From Avena insularis (Eukaryota > Streptophyta > Magnoliopsida > Poales > Poaceae), in contig JAJUPC010000232.1 of NCBI GenBank assembly GCA_023614405.1, forward strand, positions 372,001 to 436,000: a stretch of DNA of 64,000 bases, in the 5' to 3' direction. The notes beneath the pieces were generated by a model that had not been told where the DNA came from, ran no database searches, and saw only the letters and a program-made list of their open reading frames with translations. Both the position numbers and the translations under genes were made by a program. Shown here one piece after another: positions 1 to 8,447 of the stretch; within the stretch, counting starts at the first letter, position 1; each line of letters opens with the position of its first letter.

Positions 1-1420
1 ATGAGTCAAGAATACAGATATACAATACAAAGATCCAAATCACCTTGAAAACGATAGAGCGTTCGACTACGGACAAGATGCAAATGGGGCTAAGAGCCCT
101 GAAGAATAACCAATGGCGTCCATAACCCTGCCCAGGCCAAGCCGGAAGGGTAACCCTGCTAACGACGTCGAGCTCAAACCTGCTAAAACAAAAGGGGTGC
201 CGACAAAAGGGCAAAGGAAAAAGAGGAGCGTCAGTACTGAGGCCAGTACATGGCGAGGCTAGAATTCGGCGGCTCTCGCCTACATAGGTATGGTGGGCTG
301 AAGCGGCAGCGCAACGGCACTAAACATCCTATAGAGACTCGATACAACTGGCGGTTATCAGAGAGGGATAAGAAAGACCTATTCAGATCCAACCTGAAGC
401 TAACACCAAACAAAACCATCCTGATATTTCCCCCCTTGAGACCAAACGAGGAAGTCGGACCAAGGAACTCACACGGTTGGCAATTTTATTCATTCCATTA
501 TAGTTGCAGCAATTACTAATCAGATATAGATAGCACGAGTCATCCTGATAGTATAAGTAGTGGGCGGTTTTAATCACCATTCCGTTGTAGTTGGAACATT
601 TACTAGTCAGATATAATTGTCTTGAGGAATCCCAAAACCCAGCAGTTGTTGGCACTTTTATCACATTCCATTGGAGTTGGAATACTTACTAGGCATATAT
701 AACAAACAACCCAGATCCAGCAGTTGTTGGCATTTTTAATATCCATTCCGTTATAGTTGAATCTGATTACTAGTCATATATTAAGTCAAGTTTATAGCAC
801 TACTTTAGTTATGCTTGTCTATGATCGAGATACTGTGCTCCAAGTCGTCCATAACCGCGGACACGGCTTTCAGAAAGTTTTACCCTGCAGGGGTGCACAA
901 ATAGCAACACACACTCGATCAACCTCGGAAAAACCAACTCAAAACCCAACGAGGCATTCACGATAAAGCGATCACAGGATTCATAAAATATTTCAGGGGG
1001 CCACCCCACTAAGCTACCCGCAACAAAGTTGGCGGCCCGAACGGACCTGTGGTTTTGTGGACGGTCAGAAACGACTGGGAACCCGAAAGTGTGGTGGGCT
1101 TGTCGACACAAATAAAACGTGTCACGATCCTAAACAGTACAGGTGCTCCATGCACAATCGTAAATAAAGCAGTAACATGGCATAAGTACAGGATAGTAAT
1201 AAAACCCCAAACTAGTTTGTGGCCCCAAGATATAGAAATGAATCAAGCTCTGGCTCAGGGGGGTCCATAAGGCCTCCCGGATGTGGATAGTGCGAATAGT
1301 CAAGGAACAGGTATCAAGTACTCGGGGTCCTACGGGACACCAGTGAGCGTGGAAGAACCAAATAACATCTATTGCCCACTGATGCCTCTGCATTAGTTAT
1401 ATCTAGCTTTTTAATAGTTG
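1..1420 (-). mobile_element. Possible LTR-retrotransposon noncoding remnant (left-truncated)
   Basis: No open frame here looks like a real protein; the frames are short and overlap on both strands. Read on the minus strand, about 900-850 contains CTGAAAGCCGTGTCCGCGG, which I recall as similar to noncoding or LTR sequence of Triticeae Ty3/gypsy elements. That is recognition from memory and not a database match. I see no gag-pol motifs, primer-binding site, polypurine tract or paired LTR ends. The segment is cut by the left edge, so element boundaries cannot be set. It could equally be ordinary intergenic DNA. Confidence 0.33.
491..790. repeat. Four-copy degenerate tandem repeat, period about 80-87 bp
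   Basis: A CATTCC(A/G)TT..TAGTTG block followed by a TTACTA(G/A)TCA-TATA block recurs with CATTCC at 491, 578, 664 and 744, giving spacings of 87, 86 and 80 bp. Copies 3 and 4 are also preceded by the shared stretch CCAGCAGTTGTTGGCA. The copies differ by many substitutions and small indels, so the duplication is old. No coding frame is maintained. It lies inside the putative retroelement segment and may be an internal LTR or UTR repeat. Confidence 0.7.
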
Positions 1421-2160
1421 TATTTAAAGTCATGATCATCTCCACCACTAAACAGCTCCATCAATAACCATCTGCCAGCATACCAACAACTGTGGTACTC
1501 GACAACACAAGATCGCACCTGAGCAAGCAACTACGACTCGCAAGGCCCGCTATCTACCAAACACAGGTAATAGGAGGTGTCCAAGGCAATATATAGGCTG
1601 CACGGGATATAACTGGTGCACGGAAACTAAAGCATCGCGACACGGATAGCAATAGATCAACATGAGGAAATAAAGACTATAAATGCAAAATAGGTAGAAG
1701 GGGGAGAGATGCTCGCCTGGGAAACACTGCCGGAGGTTCATATCCGGAGAACTTGTCGATACTCGCATCCACTCATCGGTGTAATCCGTGAAGAAGCAAA
1801 CACTAGCAGAAACACCGGATGCAATATTTAATACGACGGCAGAAGATCCGACATGATTATGATATGATGCATGGCATGGCAAGATGCGGTGCAATTAGGC
1901 AATATTAAACGAAACCGTGGTCCCATCAAATGATTATATGGTTCAAGTTGTTTAGAACCCCTGCAATTTAAATGTTGTATTAACAATGCAAAACATGGCA
2001 TTGGTTCGCTACTCAAATTAAATGGAGTCCGGAATAAGACAACAATATCCCGCATATAGACTCCATATTTAATCATGCGGTGAATTGGCATAATGCCCCC
2101 AAACCACAGACAGGTATGCATGCATGAACAATTTAATATGCAACAGTTGATAATGTCATA
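1421..2160. other. AT-rich intergenic DNA, no gene seen
   Basis: I see no convincing open frame, RNA gene or terminal repeat. Open frames of about 100 codons on the minus strand (1550-1894, 1828-2121) have no recognisable composition or splice context. The segment may continue the retroelement-like DNA to its left. Confidence 0.5.
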
Positions 2161-2644
2161 TTATAAAAATAGGGACTTAGGGTCACACATCTGGTTCGGC
2201 AGATCTTGGGTTCCGGGGGTTCGGGGTTCGACAGGGTTCGACGGGGATCGGTCTTGACGGGAACGTTCTCGGACAACGGAGTAGATCTTGTCGCATCCGA
2301 GAAGAAGGACTTGGCGTTCCGTGTCGATCTTGGCGGTCTTCAGATCCAGGTCTTGGCGTCCGTGTAGGAGTTCTTGCCGACCTCCTCAGAATTCTGAGGG
2401 TACATCTTCACGCGTCGATGGCCTTCGAGGTCTCGCCCGGCAGATCCGTGATGTAGATCTTGGCGTCATCGGGTCATCAACTTCGGGAAGGAGATCTTGG
2501 AGCGGCGCCGGGTTCGGTCTTCGGATCCATGTGGTCGATCTTGTACATGTAGAAGTCCTCGGGGTGTTCTGTGGCGGAGTACTTGGCGCTCCACAAGAGA
2601 TGATCATGGGGTCCCGTGACGTGGTTCTTGTCGGGGCTCTCGGC
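2161..2644 (-). pseudogene. Eroded coding remnant of unknown family
   Basis: Reading leftward on the minus strand, one frame runs 2644-2477 (56 codons) with a protein-like composition that includes HPEDFYMYKIDHMDPK. Two consecutive TGA stops follow. The same frame then resumes with DDAKIYITDLPGETSKAIDA and reaches a TGA near 2406. Removing one base there would continue the reading with KMYPQNSEEVGKNSYTDAK. A different frame is then open down to the TAA at 2163-2161 and includes DTERQVLLLGCDKIY. Broken, alternating frames with plausible codons indicate a decayed gene or transposon ORF rather than a functional one. I do not recognise the family. A repeated CTTGGCG(T)TCCGTG motif (about 2310 and 2352 on the plus strand) shows local internal duplication, which could itself produce protein-like frames by chance. 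Confidence 0.35.
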
Positions 2645-2839
2645 TCAAGGAACTACAGGTACACACTTGCAGCGACAGGATTAGGTAGCATCACCGGGTA
2701 CTCGACATGGAAAACTCACAAACAAAGGAACGATGATACGACTAGACCTACACAAACATACATGTATACAAGTGTGCAGGAGGCATACAGGCATTGTTCG
2801 TGTGGAGCAGGGGATTTTGGCAACGGGTAGCAAGCAGAG
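2645..2839. other. Short spacer, nothing recognised
   Basis: This lies between the eroded frame and the GC-rich block. No motif supports a gene or element end. Confidence 0.4.
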
Positions 2840-3760
2840 GAAAACCGCACGACGCGACGGCACCGATGGGTAAGAGCGGCAGGGCAGCACGACAGCGAAG
2901 AGGCGATCGAGCTAGGACTCGGTCTCGAGGAGGAGGCCGCAGCACAGAGAAAGGAGGACGTAGCAGCGACGAAGGTGGTGTGCAGCTCGTGGTGGCCGGG
3001 AAAAACAGGGGCGCGTGTCGCTGGCAGAAGGCCTAGGAGGGCGGGTCCAGGTGACGCCAGGGACGAGCTGGGGCGCGGTCTTTGGGTCGAGACCGGACCT
3101 GATGGCTCGTGCGGGCCGGCCAGGCGGCTAGTCGAGGGAGCTCCGGCGAGGAGGCACGGGTCATGAGGGAGTCACGGAAGGAGGAGAGGACGCCCGACGT
3201 GGCTCCGGCGGTCGGCGCCAGAGAGGGAGAGGCGCGGCAGGGGAGGGGAGATCGACGGGAGGCGGCGGGGATGACGGCCGAGGCGGCGCGCGGAGGGAGA
3301 CGGGAGCAGAGGCAGCGGGGACCTCGGCGGGGACAGGCGACGCGGGGGCTCGCGAGATCGGCGCGCAGCCACGAGCTCCGGGCGGCGAGGAGGACGGCCA
3401 TAGGAGGAGGCGACCGAGGCGCGGGGGACGGGCGCCTGCGGGCCGGGGAGCTAGGGTGGAGCGGGCGGACAGAGTAGGGGAGTTGGTGGGTGATGCGCCC
3501 GGGTGGGCCCAGGTGGACAGGCGGACAGGGGAGGTGGGGCTGCGTGCAGGGATGGTGGGGCCGGTTCGGGGCCGGAGAGCCCGAGGCGGGAGGCTGTCGG
3601 TGGAGGCAGGCTCGCGCGCGCAGGGCGTGGGCGGGAAAAAGGCAGGCGCGGGGTCGAGAGGAGGCGTGGTACGGGAGTGGCTTGGCCGAGGCCCACGGTG
3701 GCGAGATGTGACCAGGGGTGGCGGGCGTCTGTGAGCTGGGTGGGGTCAGGAGGGTGACGT
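2840..3760. other. CpG-rich, purine-skewed GC block
   Basis: The plus strand is dominated by G and A (GGAGG, GGCGCG, GGGGAGG runs) with dense CpG, in sharp contrast to the AT-rich DNA at 3895-5880. Long frames open on both strands here (for example 3109-3477 plus and 3401-3033 minus), which is expected from stop-poor GC-rich sequence. Their translations are low-complexity Arg/Gly/Ala/Pro. The block could be the CpG-island-like 5' region of a former gene or the GC-rich part of a retroelement. The strong G skew on one strand is compatible with R-loop or quadruplex formation. No promoter element was identified. Confidence 0.5.
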
Positions 3761-4041
3761 GGTGAGCACTGAATGGATGGGGTGAGGTGGAGGAGTGGGG
3801 GAAGGGGCTGGGTAGAATAGGGTTGGGTAGATTAGGGTCTAGTTTTGGGAAAAATTTGGGGGTGGCCGGTTGGGTCGGATCGGCCCGGTTTGACTGCCCC
3901 CTAAATATAAAATAAATATTTTATTATTTAAAACGGGGCTTTTGAAATCCGTGGATATCAAAGATAAAGCATCTCAGCAATAGTTTGATTGATTCATATA
4001 TCATTTCATCTCAACACAATGACAAATAATTGCATCAGAGT
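3761..4041. other. Transition from GC-rich to AT-rich DNA, no gene
   Basis: The segment contains two near copies of GGGTAGA(A/T)TAGGGT at about 3810 and 3824, followed by an AT-rich stretch (3902-3930). No gene, RNA or mobile-element end can be supported. Confidence 0.4.
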
Positions 4042-4255
4042 GAATGTAGGATAAATCTAGGGGCCTCATAAGTTTCTTCAGGGATGGAGTAGGTGAACCA
4101 AGTAACAATTGCACAACCTGTAATGTTGTTATACATTGCCCCAGGTTCACTAACTCATCCCTGAAAAATCTAACACCAATGTGTCTGCCTCTCTTTTGGG
4201 GCAAATTTGAATCATTGGCCACAATAAGAAATTGAAATGTAATCGTACAAAACAT
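4042..4255 (-). pseudogene. Exon-like module A1
   Basis: On the minus strand the module is open and reads through TFQFLIVANDSNLPQKRGRH and then FFRDELVNLGQ. Compared with A2 it lacks one T in the run before CAGGGA, which changes the downstream frame. The two copies therefore cannot both encode the same C-terminal part. A1 is the last module in minus-strand order. The family is not recognised. Confidence 0.45.
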
Positions 4256-4458
4256 TATTCAGGGATATACATAGTCAGGTACAAAAACAAGCCTCAATAT
4301 TGTAATTATAAATAAAAACCCAAACAATTAATCTTTAGGTGCATGTTAAAAATACTTATGATCAAAACCATTCATATACATATGCATCATACCAATCATT
4401 AAAAGATCAGAAACAATTCAACGATCATATATGTAGTTCCATATAAGAATATGAAATT

Positions 4459-4620
4459 GGGCCAAAGTACCAACATCACAACCTATATTGTTTGTGTGCA
4501 TTGCTGCCTCAGGTTCACCAACCCATCCCTAAAACACGACACCGTCATACGTGTCTCCCCTTGAACTCTTTTGGGGCAAATTTCAATCATCAGCCTCGGT
4601 GACAAACTAAAATGTAATTC
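4459..4620 (-). pseudogene. Exon-like module B1 (internally deleted)
   Basis: The module is related to B2 and B3 but lacks about 34 bp near its left end. In the minus-strand frame matching B3, in-frame stops occur early, so it is not an intact exon. The TTTGCCCCAAAAGAG core and the ACAAACAATATAGG block are preserved. Confidence 0.45.
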
Positions 4621-4668
4621 TTATACACTGAATGCATTGAATAGGTAATTCGAATATCATAGTTCTAT

Positions 4669-4884
4669 GAATGTAGAATAAAGAGTAAGGCCTCATAAGT
4701 TTCTACAGGGACGGTGTAAGTGAACCAAGTAACAATTGCACAGCCTATATTGTTCTTGTACATCGCCCTAGGTTCACTAACTCGTCCCTGAAAAAATCTG
4801 ACACCGATGTGTCTACCTCTCTTTTGGGGCAAATTTGAATCATTGGCCACAATAAGAAATTGAAATGTAATCGTACAAAACATT
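4669..4884 (-). pseudogene. Exon-like module A2
   Basis: This has the longest coherent reading of the A modules: on the minus strand it runs through QKRGRHIGVRFFQGRVSEPR, then MYKNNIGCAIVTWFTYTVP. It aligns residue by residue with B3 (NNTGCAVG against NNIGCAIV; FLFLTEPHDS against FQFLIVANDS), which supports common descent from a coding exon. No start codon or complete gene context is attached. Confidence 0.5.
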
Positions 4885-5073
4885 ATTCAGGGATATACAT
4901 AGTCAGGTACAAAAACAAGCCTAAATATTGTAATTATAAATAAAAAACCAAACAATTAATCTTCAGGTACATGTTAAAAATACTTATGATCAAAACCATT
5001 CATATACATATGCATCATACCAATCATTAAAAGATCAGAAACAATTCAAGGATCATATATGTAGTTCCATATG

Positions 5074-5281
5074 AGAATAAATCAAGGGCCACATAATTTG
5101 TTTCAGAGATGGAGTTGGGGAACCAAAGTACCAACAACACAACCTATACTGTTTGTGTGCATTGCTGCCTCAGGTTCACCAACCCATCCCTAAAACACGA
5201 CACCGTCATACGTGTCTCCCCTTGAACTCTTTTGGGGCAAATTTCAATCATCGGCCTCGATGACAAACTAAAATGTAATTC
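5074..5281 (-). pseudogene. Exon-like module B2
   Basis: This is the longest of the three B modules. The minus-strand frame corresponding to B3 is interrupted by several in-frame stops, but the aligned residues around the conserved core (NLPQK, then GEPEAAMHTN) are still visible. It is decayed coding sequence or a noncoding copy. Confidence 0.45.
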
Positions 5282-5331
5282 TTATACACTATGAATGCAT
5301 GGAATAGATAATTCAAATATCATAGTTCTAT

Positions 5332-5545
5332 GAATGTAGAATAAAGATTGCAGCCTCAAAAGTTTCTATAGAGATGGCGTAAGCGAACCAAGTAACAATT
5401 GCACAGCTTATATTGATTGTGTACATGGCCCCAGGTTCACTCACTCATCCCTGTAAAACTTTGACACCAATGTGTCTCCCTCTCTTTGGGCAAATTTGAA
5501 TCATTAGCCACAATAAGAAATTGAAATGTAATCGTACCAAACAAT
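5332..5545 (-). pseudogene. Exon-like module A3
   Basis: It is recognisable by the same block order as A1 and A2, but has lost one G in the GGGG of the core and carries further small changes, so the frame is broken. The spacer to B3 is shortened relative to the other copies. Confidence 0.45.
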
Positions 5546-5638
5546 ATTCAGGGATATACAAATGCATCATCCAACGCATTCATAGATCCAAAACAATACC
5601 AATATTATATATTTAGGTTCCATACGAGAGAAAAAATT

Positions 5639-5836
5639 AGGGCCTCATTTTTTTCAGCGATGGAGTCCGAGAACCAAAATACCAACAGCACAACCTGTAT
5701 TGTTTATGTGCATTGCTGCCTCAGGGCCACTAACCACCCCTAAGAAAACGGCACCATCAGATGCCCTTGCACTATTTTGGGGCAAAATTGAATCATGGGG
5801 CTCAGTAAGGAATAGAAATGTAATGTTATAGGCCTG
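5639..5836 (-). pseudogene. Exon-like module B3 with candidate splice acceptor
   Basis: On the minus strand an acceptor ACACAG precedes position 5836, and the reading from there is open and in phase 0: QAYNITFLFLTEPHDSILPQ, then SGPEAAMHINNTGCAVG. Near its end a one-base shift would restore a WFSDS-type segment that aligns with WFTYT of A2, so the exon end is probably frameshifted. It is the first module downstream of the exon-like segment at 6549-6079, separated by a potential intron of about 242 bp (6078-5837). The family is unknown. Confidence 0.45.
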
Positions 5837-5879
5837 CTGTGTATCGAAATCAACACTCAACTAGCAAACTCAACTAGAT

Positions 5880-5939
5880 GGCAGATGAGCAGATTGGGGT
5901 TTTGTGACTAGACGGATTGGGGTTTTGTGACTAGATGGC
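5880..5939. repeat. Short direct repeat within putative intron
   Basis: GATTGGGGTTTTGTGACTAG occurs twice about 26 bp apart (near 5894 and 5920), flanked by ATGGCAGATG on both sides. A related version (GATTGGGGTCTTGGGACTAG) lies near 6611, upstream of the exon-like segment. Confidence 0.7.
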
Positions 5940-6078
5940 AGATGCATCAATCAACTGATCGAATCATATATATACTACCCTACTTCAAGAGCAAAAGAAT
6001 CTGTACACGATTGAGCAAATCCTATGTATGAACAAAGGAAAATCATGGCTGCGACTAGAGAAGCTAGCAATGTAGTAC

Positions 6079-6549
6079 CTCGGACTCCTCATGAGGGACC
6101 TCCTCCTCGAACTCATCATTCTCCGCGATTGCGTCGAAGATTGCTTGAATGGCGATGGGGTCGTCAATGTAGATCACCGGATTGCCTCCGCCTACCGTCT
6201 GCCCCCCATCCAGATCTACCACTGGCACCACGACGTTGTCGGCCACGATGTTGTCGGCCACCTGCTACTCGGCAACGACGGCTACTACCGGCTGCTCGGC
6301 GACGATGGCTACCACCTGCTGCTCGGCGGCGATGGCTACCAACTGCTGCTTGGCAGCGACGGCTACCACCTGCTACTCGGCAGCGACGGCTACTGGCTGG
6401 ACGGATGAGTTCGCACCCTCGACGATGCGGTGACGAGCGGCGTTCGTGCCCAGAGAAGACGCCTCCGTCTGCTTGGCGACGACCAAGCCATCTGCTGCTT
6501 CGCCTTCAACTGGTTTCACCTCTGAATCTTCTCCATGCGTACGCTTCAT
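6079..6549 (-). pseudogene. Exon-like segment of a decayed gene, two premature TAG stops
   Basis: On the minus strand an ATG at 6549-6547 opens a reading beginning MKRTHGEDSEVKPVEG. It runs 157 codons to GAG followed by GTACTA, a good splice donor (GT at 6078-6077, phase 0). The middle is a 9-residue repeat, VVAVAAEQQ-like, encoded by a 27-bp minisatellite. The end is acidic (IYIDDPIAIQAIFDAIAEND, then EFEEE), typical of a real protein rather than a shadow frame. Two in-frame TAG codons (6375-6373 and 6267-6265) occur where sister repeats have CAG, so the frame is broken at two points by single transitions. Downstream modules B3 to A1 on the same strand could be later exons. The family is not recognised. 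The plus-strand frame 6091-6408 is also open through the repeat, so the strand assignment is probable and not certain. Confidence 0.45.
6255..6389. repeat. 27-bp minisatellite, five copies
   Basis: Units start at 6255, 6282, 6309, 6336 and 6363. Each is a variant of a CTACCACCTGCTGCTCGGC-type unit followed by (G/A)(G/A)CGA(C/T)GG. The unit is nine codons, so copy-number change would keep the frame of the exon-like segment that contains it. Units 1 and 5 carry CTACTC where the others have CTGCTC or CTGCTT; this is the G-to-A change that makes the minus-strand TAG stops. Confidence 0.85.
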
Positions 6550-7473
6550 GGTGCACCAAGGGAAGGAGGTAGTGCATACGAGGGAGATTCGGCGCGCACG
6601 GCAGGTGTAGATTGGGGTCTTGGGACTAGACAGACTGGGGGGAAATGACACGAGCTCATGGAAGAAGAAGGTCGAGGGGGGTTATAAACACCAGACCGTT
6701 CGTAGTCCTTGAGTGGACACGTGTGGTGGGCGGGGGGGGGGCGGGGGCTACCACGATCTCCACCCTTTTTTCGGTTCCCTTTTTTGTTGAAACAGCCACG
6801 ATCTCCACTTTAGAGCTGCATTGAAAACACGCTCATGGCAGACCTCGATTCCGCTGCATGCAAGTGGCGTGGAACTAATTTCTAGCAACGTTAGATCTAC
6901 TCGAGGGGGCCCTTGACTCATGGAATTTACTAGCGATAGGGCCTAGTTGGAAGTGAGATTGAGAGCACTGCATATAAATGGGATATGTGTGATTAAAATC
7001 AAGTGGCAATAAATTGCAGCGTCCCGTCGACAACCGTGCACTCGATGACCCTGTTGCCCTGTGCATGAGTTGTAGTAGCAGTAGTAGGCTTTTCAGACTT
7101 GATTAAACTTGACATGACCGCTCGATGACTTTTTCCATGGACGGCATCGTGTTCCTTCCTGTAGAAGTCTCGTGGAGGGAGACGTCCGTGATGTCTCACG
7201 CTGTACTGTGAAGGGCACGAGGTGTGCAACGATCATCGTTGGATCACACAGAATCAACAGTTGGTGCGCACGATCCGCGTGTCAAATGTGACAACCAATC
7301 AGGGAGTAGCAGACAGGGTGAGCACAATTTTGGGCTTCTACGAAAGATAGAGAGGAGGGTGGGCAAAACTAAGTAGTACCACATAAAACCAAGGGCAAAA
7401 CTAAGTATTATAAAAATGGGAAGTGTCTTGTACAATGAAATACATCGTGGAATACATCAAATTATGCCAAGAT
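6550..7473. other. Intergenic DNA between pseudogene and satellite array
   Basis: No convincing gene was found. Open frames of 60-76 codons on the minus strand (6875-7229, 7244-7435) are overlapping and compositionally unremarkable. Near the right end, GGGCAAAACTAAGTA occurs twice (about 7355 and 7391). ACCACATAA, a nonamer also found in the satellite monomer, occurs at about 7379, possibly by chance. Confidence 0.5.
6728..6747 (+). other. Poly-G tract, potential G-quadruplex
   Basis: GGG, one C, ten G, one C and five G occur in succession. This can supply four G-tracts for a quadruplex on the plus strand. It lies about 180 bp upstream of the minus-strand ATG of the decayed gene. Long G runs are also prone to length error. 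Confidence 0.55.
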
Positions 7474-8447
7474 AGATCCACTAGAGTTCATTGGATGTGT
7501 GTTCTTCTCATAAACCACGCATGGATCCACCAGTGGAATTGCAAGTCCGTTCCTCTAAACAAACCACATAAGGATCCACCAATGTCATTGCATGTCTGTT
7601 CTTTTCATGAACCACATAAGGATCTACCAGTATCATTGCATGTCTGTTCTTTTCATGAACCACACCTAGTGTCATTGCATGTGTGTTACTTACATAAACC
7701 ACATATGGATCCACCTAGTGTGATTGCATGTTTGTTCCTTCCATAAACCACATAAGGATCCACCAGTGTCATTGCACATGCTTCTTTTCATGAACCACTC
7801 CTAGTGTCAGTGCATGTCTGTTCTTTTCATGAACCACACCCAGTGTCACTGCATGTCAGTTCTTTTCATGAACCACATAAGGATCTACCAGAGTCATTGG
7901 ATGTGTGTTCTTCTCATGAACCACACGTGGATCCAGCGGTGTCATTGCATGTCTGTTCCTCTAAACAAACCACATAAGGATCCACCGCTGTCATTGTGTG
8001 TGTGTTCTTTTCATGAACCACACCTAGTGTCATTGAATGTGTGTTCTTCTAAACAAACCACATAAGGATCCACCAGTGTCATTGCATGACTGTTCTTTTC
8101 ATGAACCACATAAGGATCCACCAGTGTCATTGCATGTATGTTCTTTCCATGAACCACACCGATGTGTCAGTGCATGTCTGTTCTAGTCATGAATCACACC
8201 CAGTTTCACTGCATGTCTGTTCTTTTCATGAACCACATAAGGATCTACCAGTGTCATTGCATGTCTTTTACTTCCATTAACCACATGTGGATCCACCGGT
8301 GTCATTGCATGTGTATTCTTCTAAACAAACCACATAAGGATCCACCCGTGTCATTGCATGTCTGTTCTTTTCATGGACCACATAAGGATGGGCCCACCAG
8401 TGTCATTCATGTCTGTTCTTTTCATGAACCACACCCAGTGTTAGTGC
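7474..8447 (+). repeat. Left edge of the satellite array
   Basis: The first two monomers are the most divergent (CTAGAGTTCATTGG; GTGGAATTGCAAGTCCG), and canonical units follow within about 100 bp. The edge is abrupt with no target-site duplication or transposon end visible. This part belongs to none of the long higher-order repeats I could trace. Confidence 0.7.

Larger units (their letters stand above)
4042..5836 (-). repeat. Three tandem A-B module pairs, period about 0.57-0.66 kb
   Basis: Module A starts at 4042, 4669 and 5332 (spacings 627 and 663). Module B starts at 4459, 5074 and 5639 (spacings 615 and 565). A and B are themselves related: both contain, on the minus strand, a TTTGCCCCAAA-type core, a GGGATG(A/G)GTTxGTGAACCT block and an ACAATATAGG-TTGTG block. 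The spacer between A and B is nearly the same in copies 1 and 2 (about 4256-4458 and 4885-5073), while copy 3 has lost part of it. B1 lacks about 34 bp that B2 has after GGGCC. The structure implies an A/B duplication followed by amplification of the pair. Confidence 0.8.

Noticed and set aside
231..664. Overlapping short frames at 231-419, 250-519 and 383-664 as genes
   Set aside because: They overlap on both strands across the degenerate tandem repeat and show no domain or splice context.
3033..3477. 122-codon frames on both strands in the GC-rich block
   Set aside because: Stop-poor GC-rich DNA gives long frames by chance on both strands; the products are low-complexity Arg/Ala/Gly/Pro with no domain.
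3810..3840. Interstitial telomere repeat (TAGGGTT-like)
   Set aside because: Only two imperfect GGGTAGA(A/T)TAGGGT copies; not the plant TTTAGGG repeat.
6091..6408. Plus-strand 105-codon frame through the 27-bp minisatellite
   Set aside because: Uninterrupted, but it is the reverse of a more protein-like minus-strand exon with a splice donor. Kept as an alternative and not annotated as a gene.
7370..7400. ACCACATAA in the flank as a progenitor of the monomer
   Set aside because: A single nonamer match without further similarity is likely to be chance.
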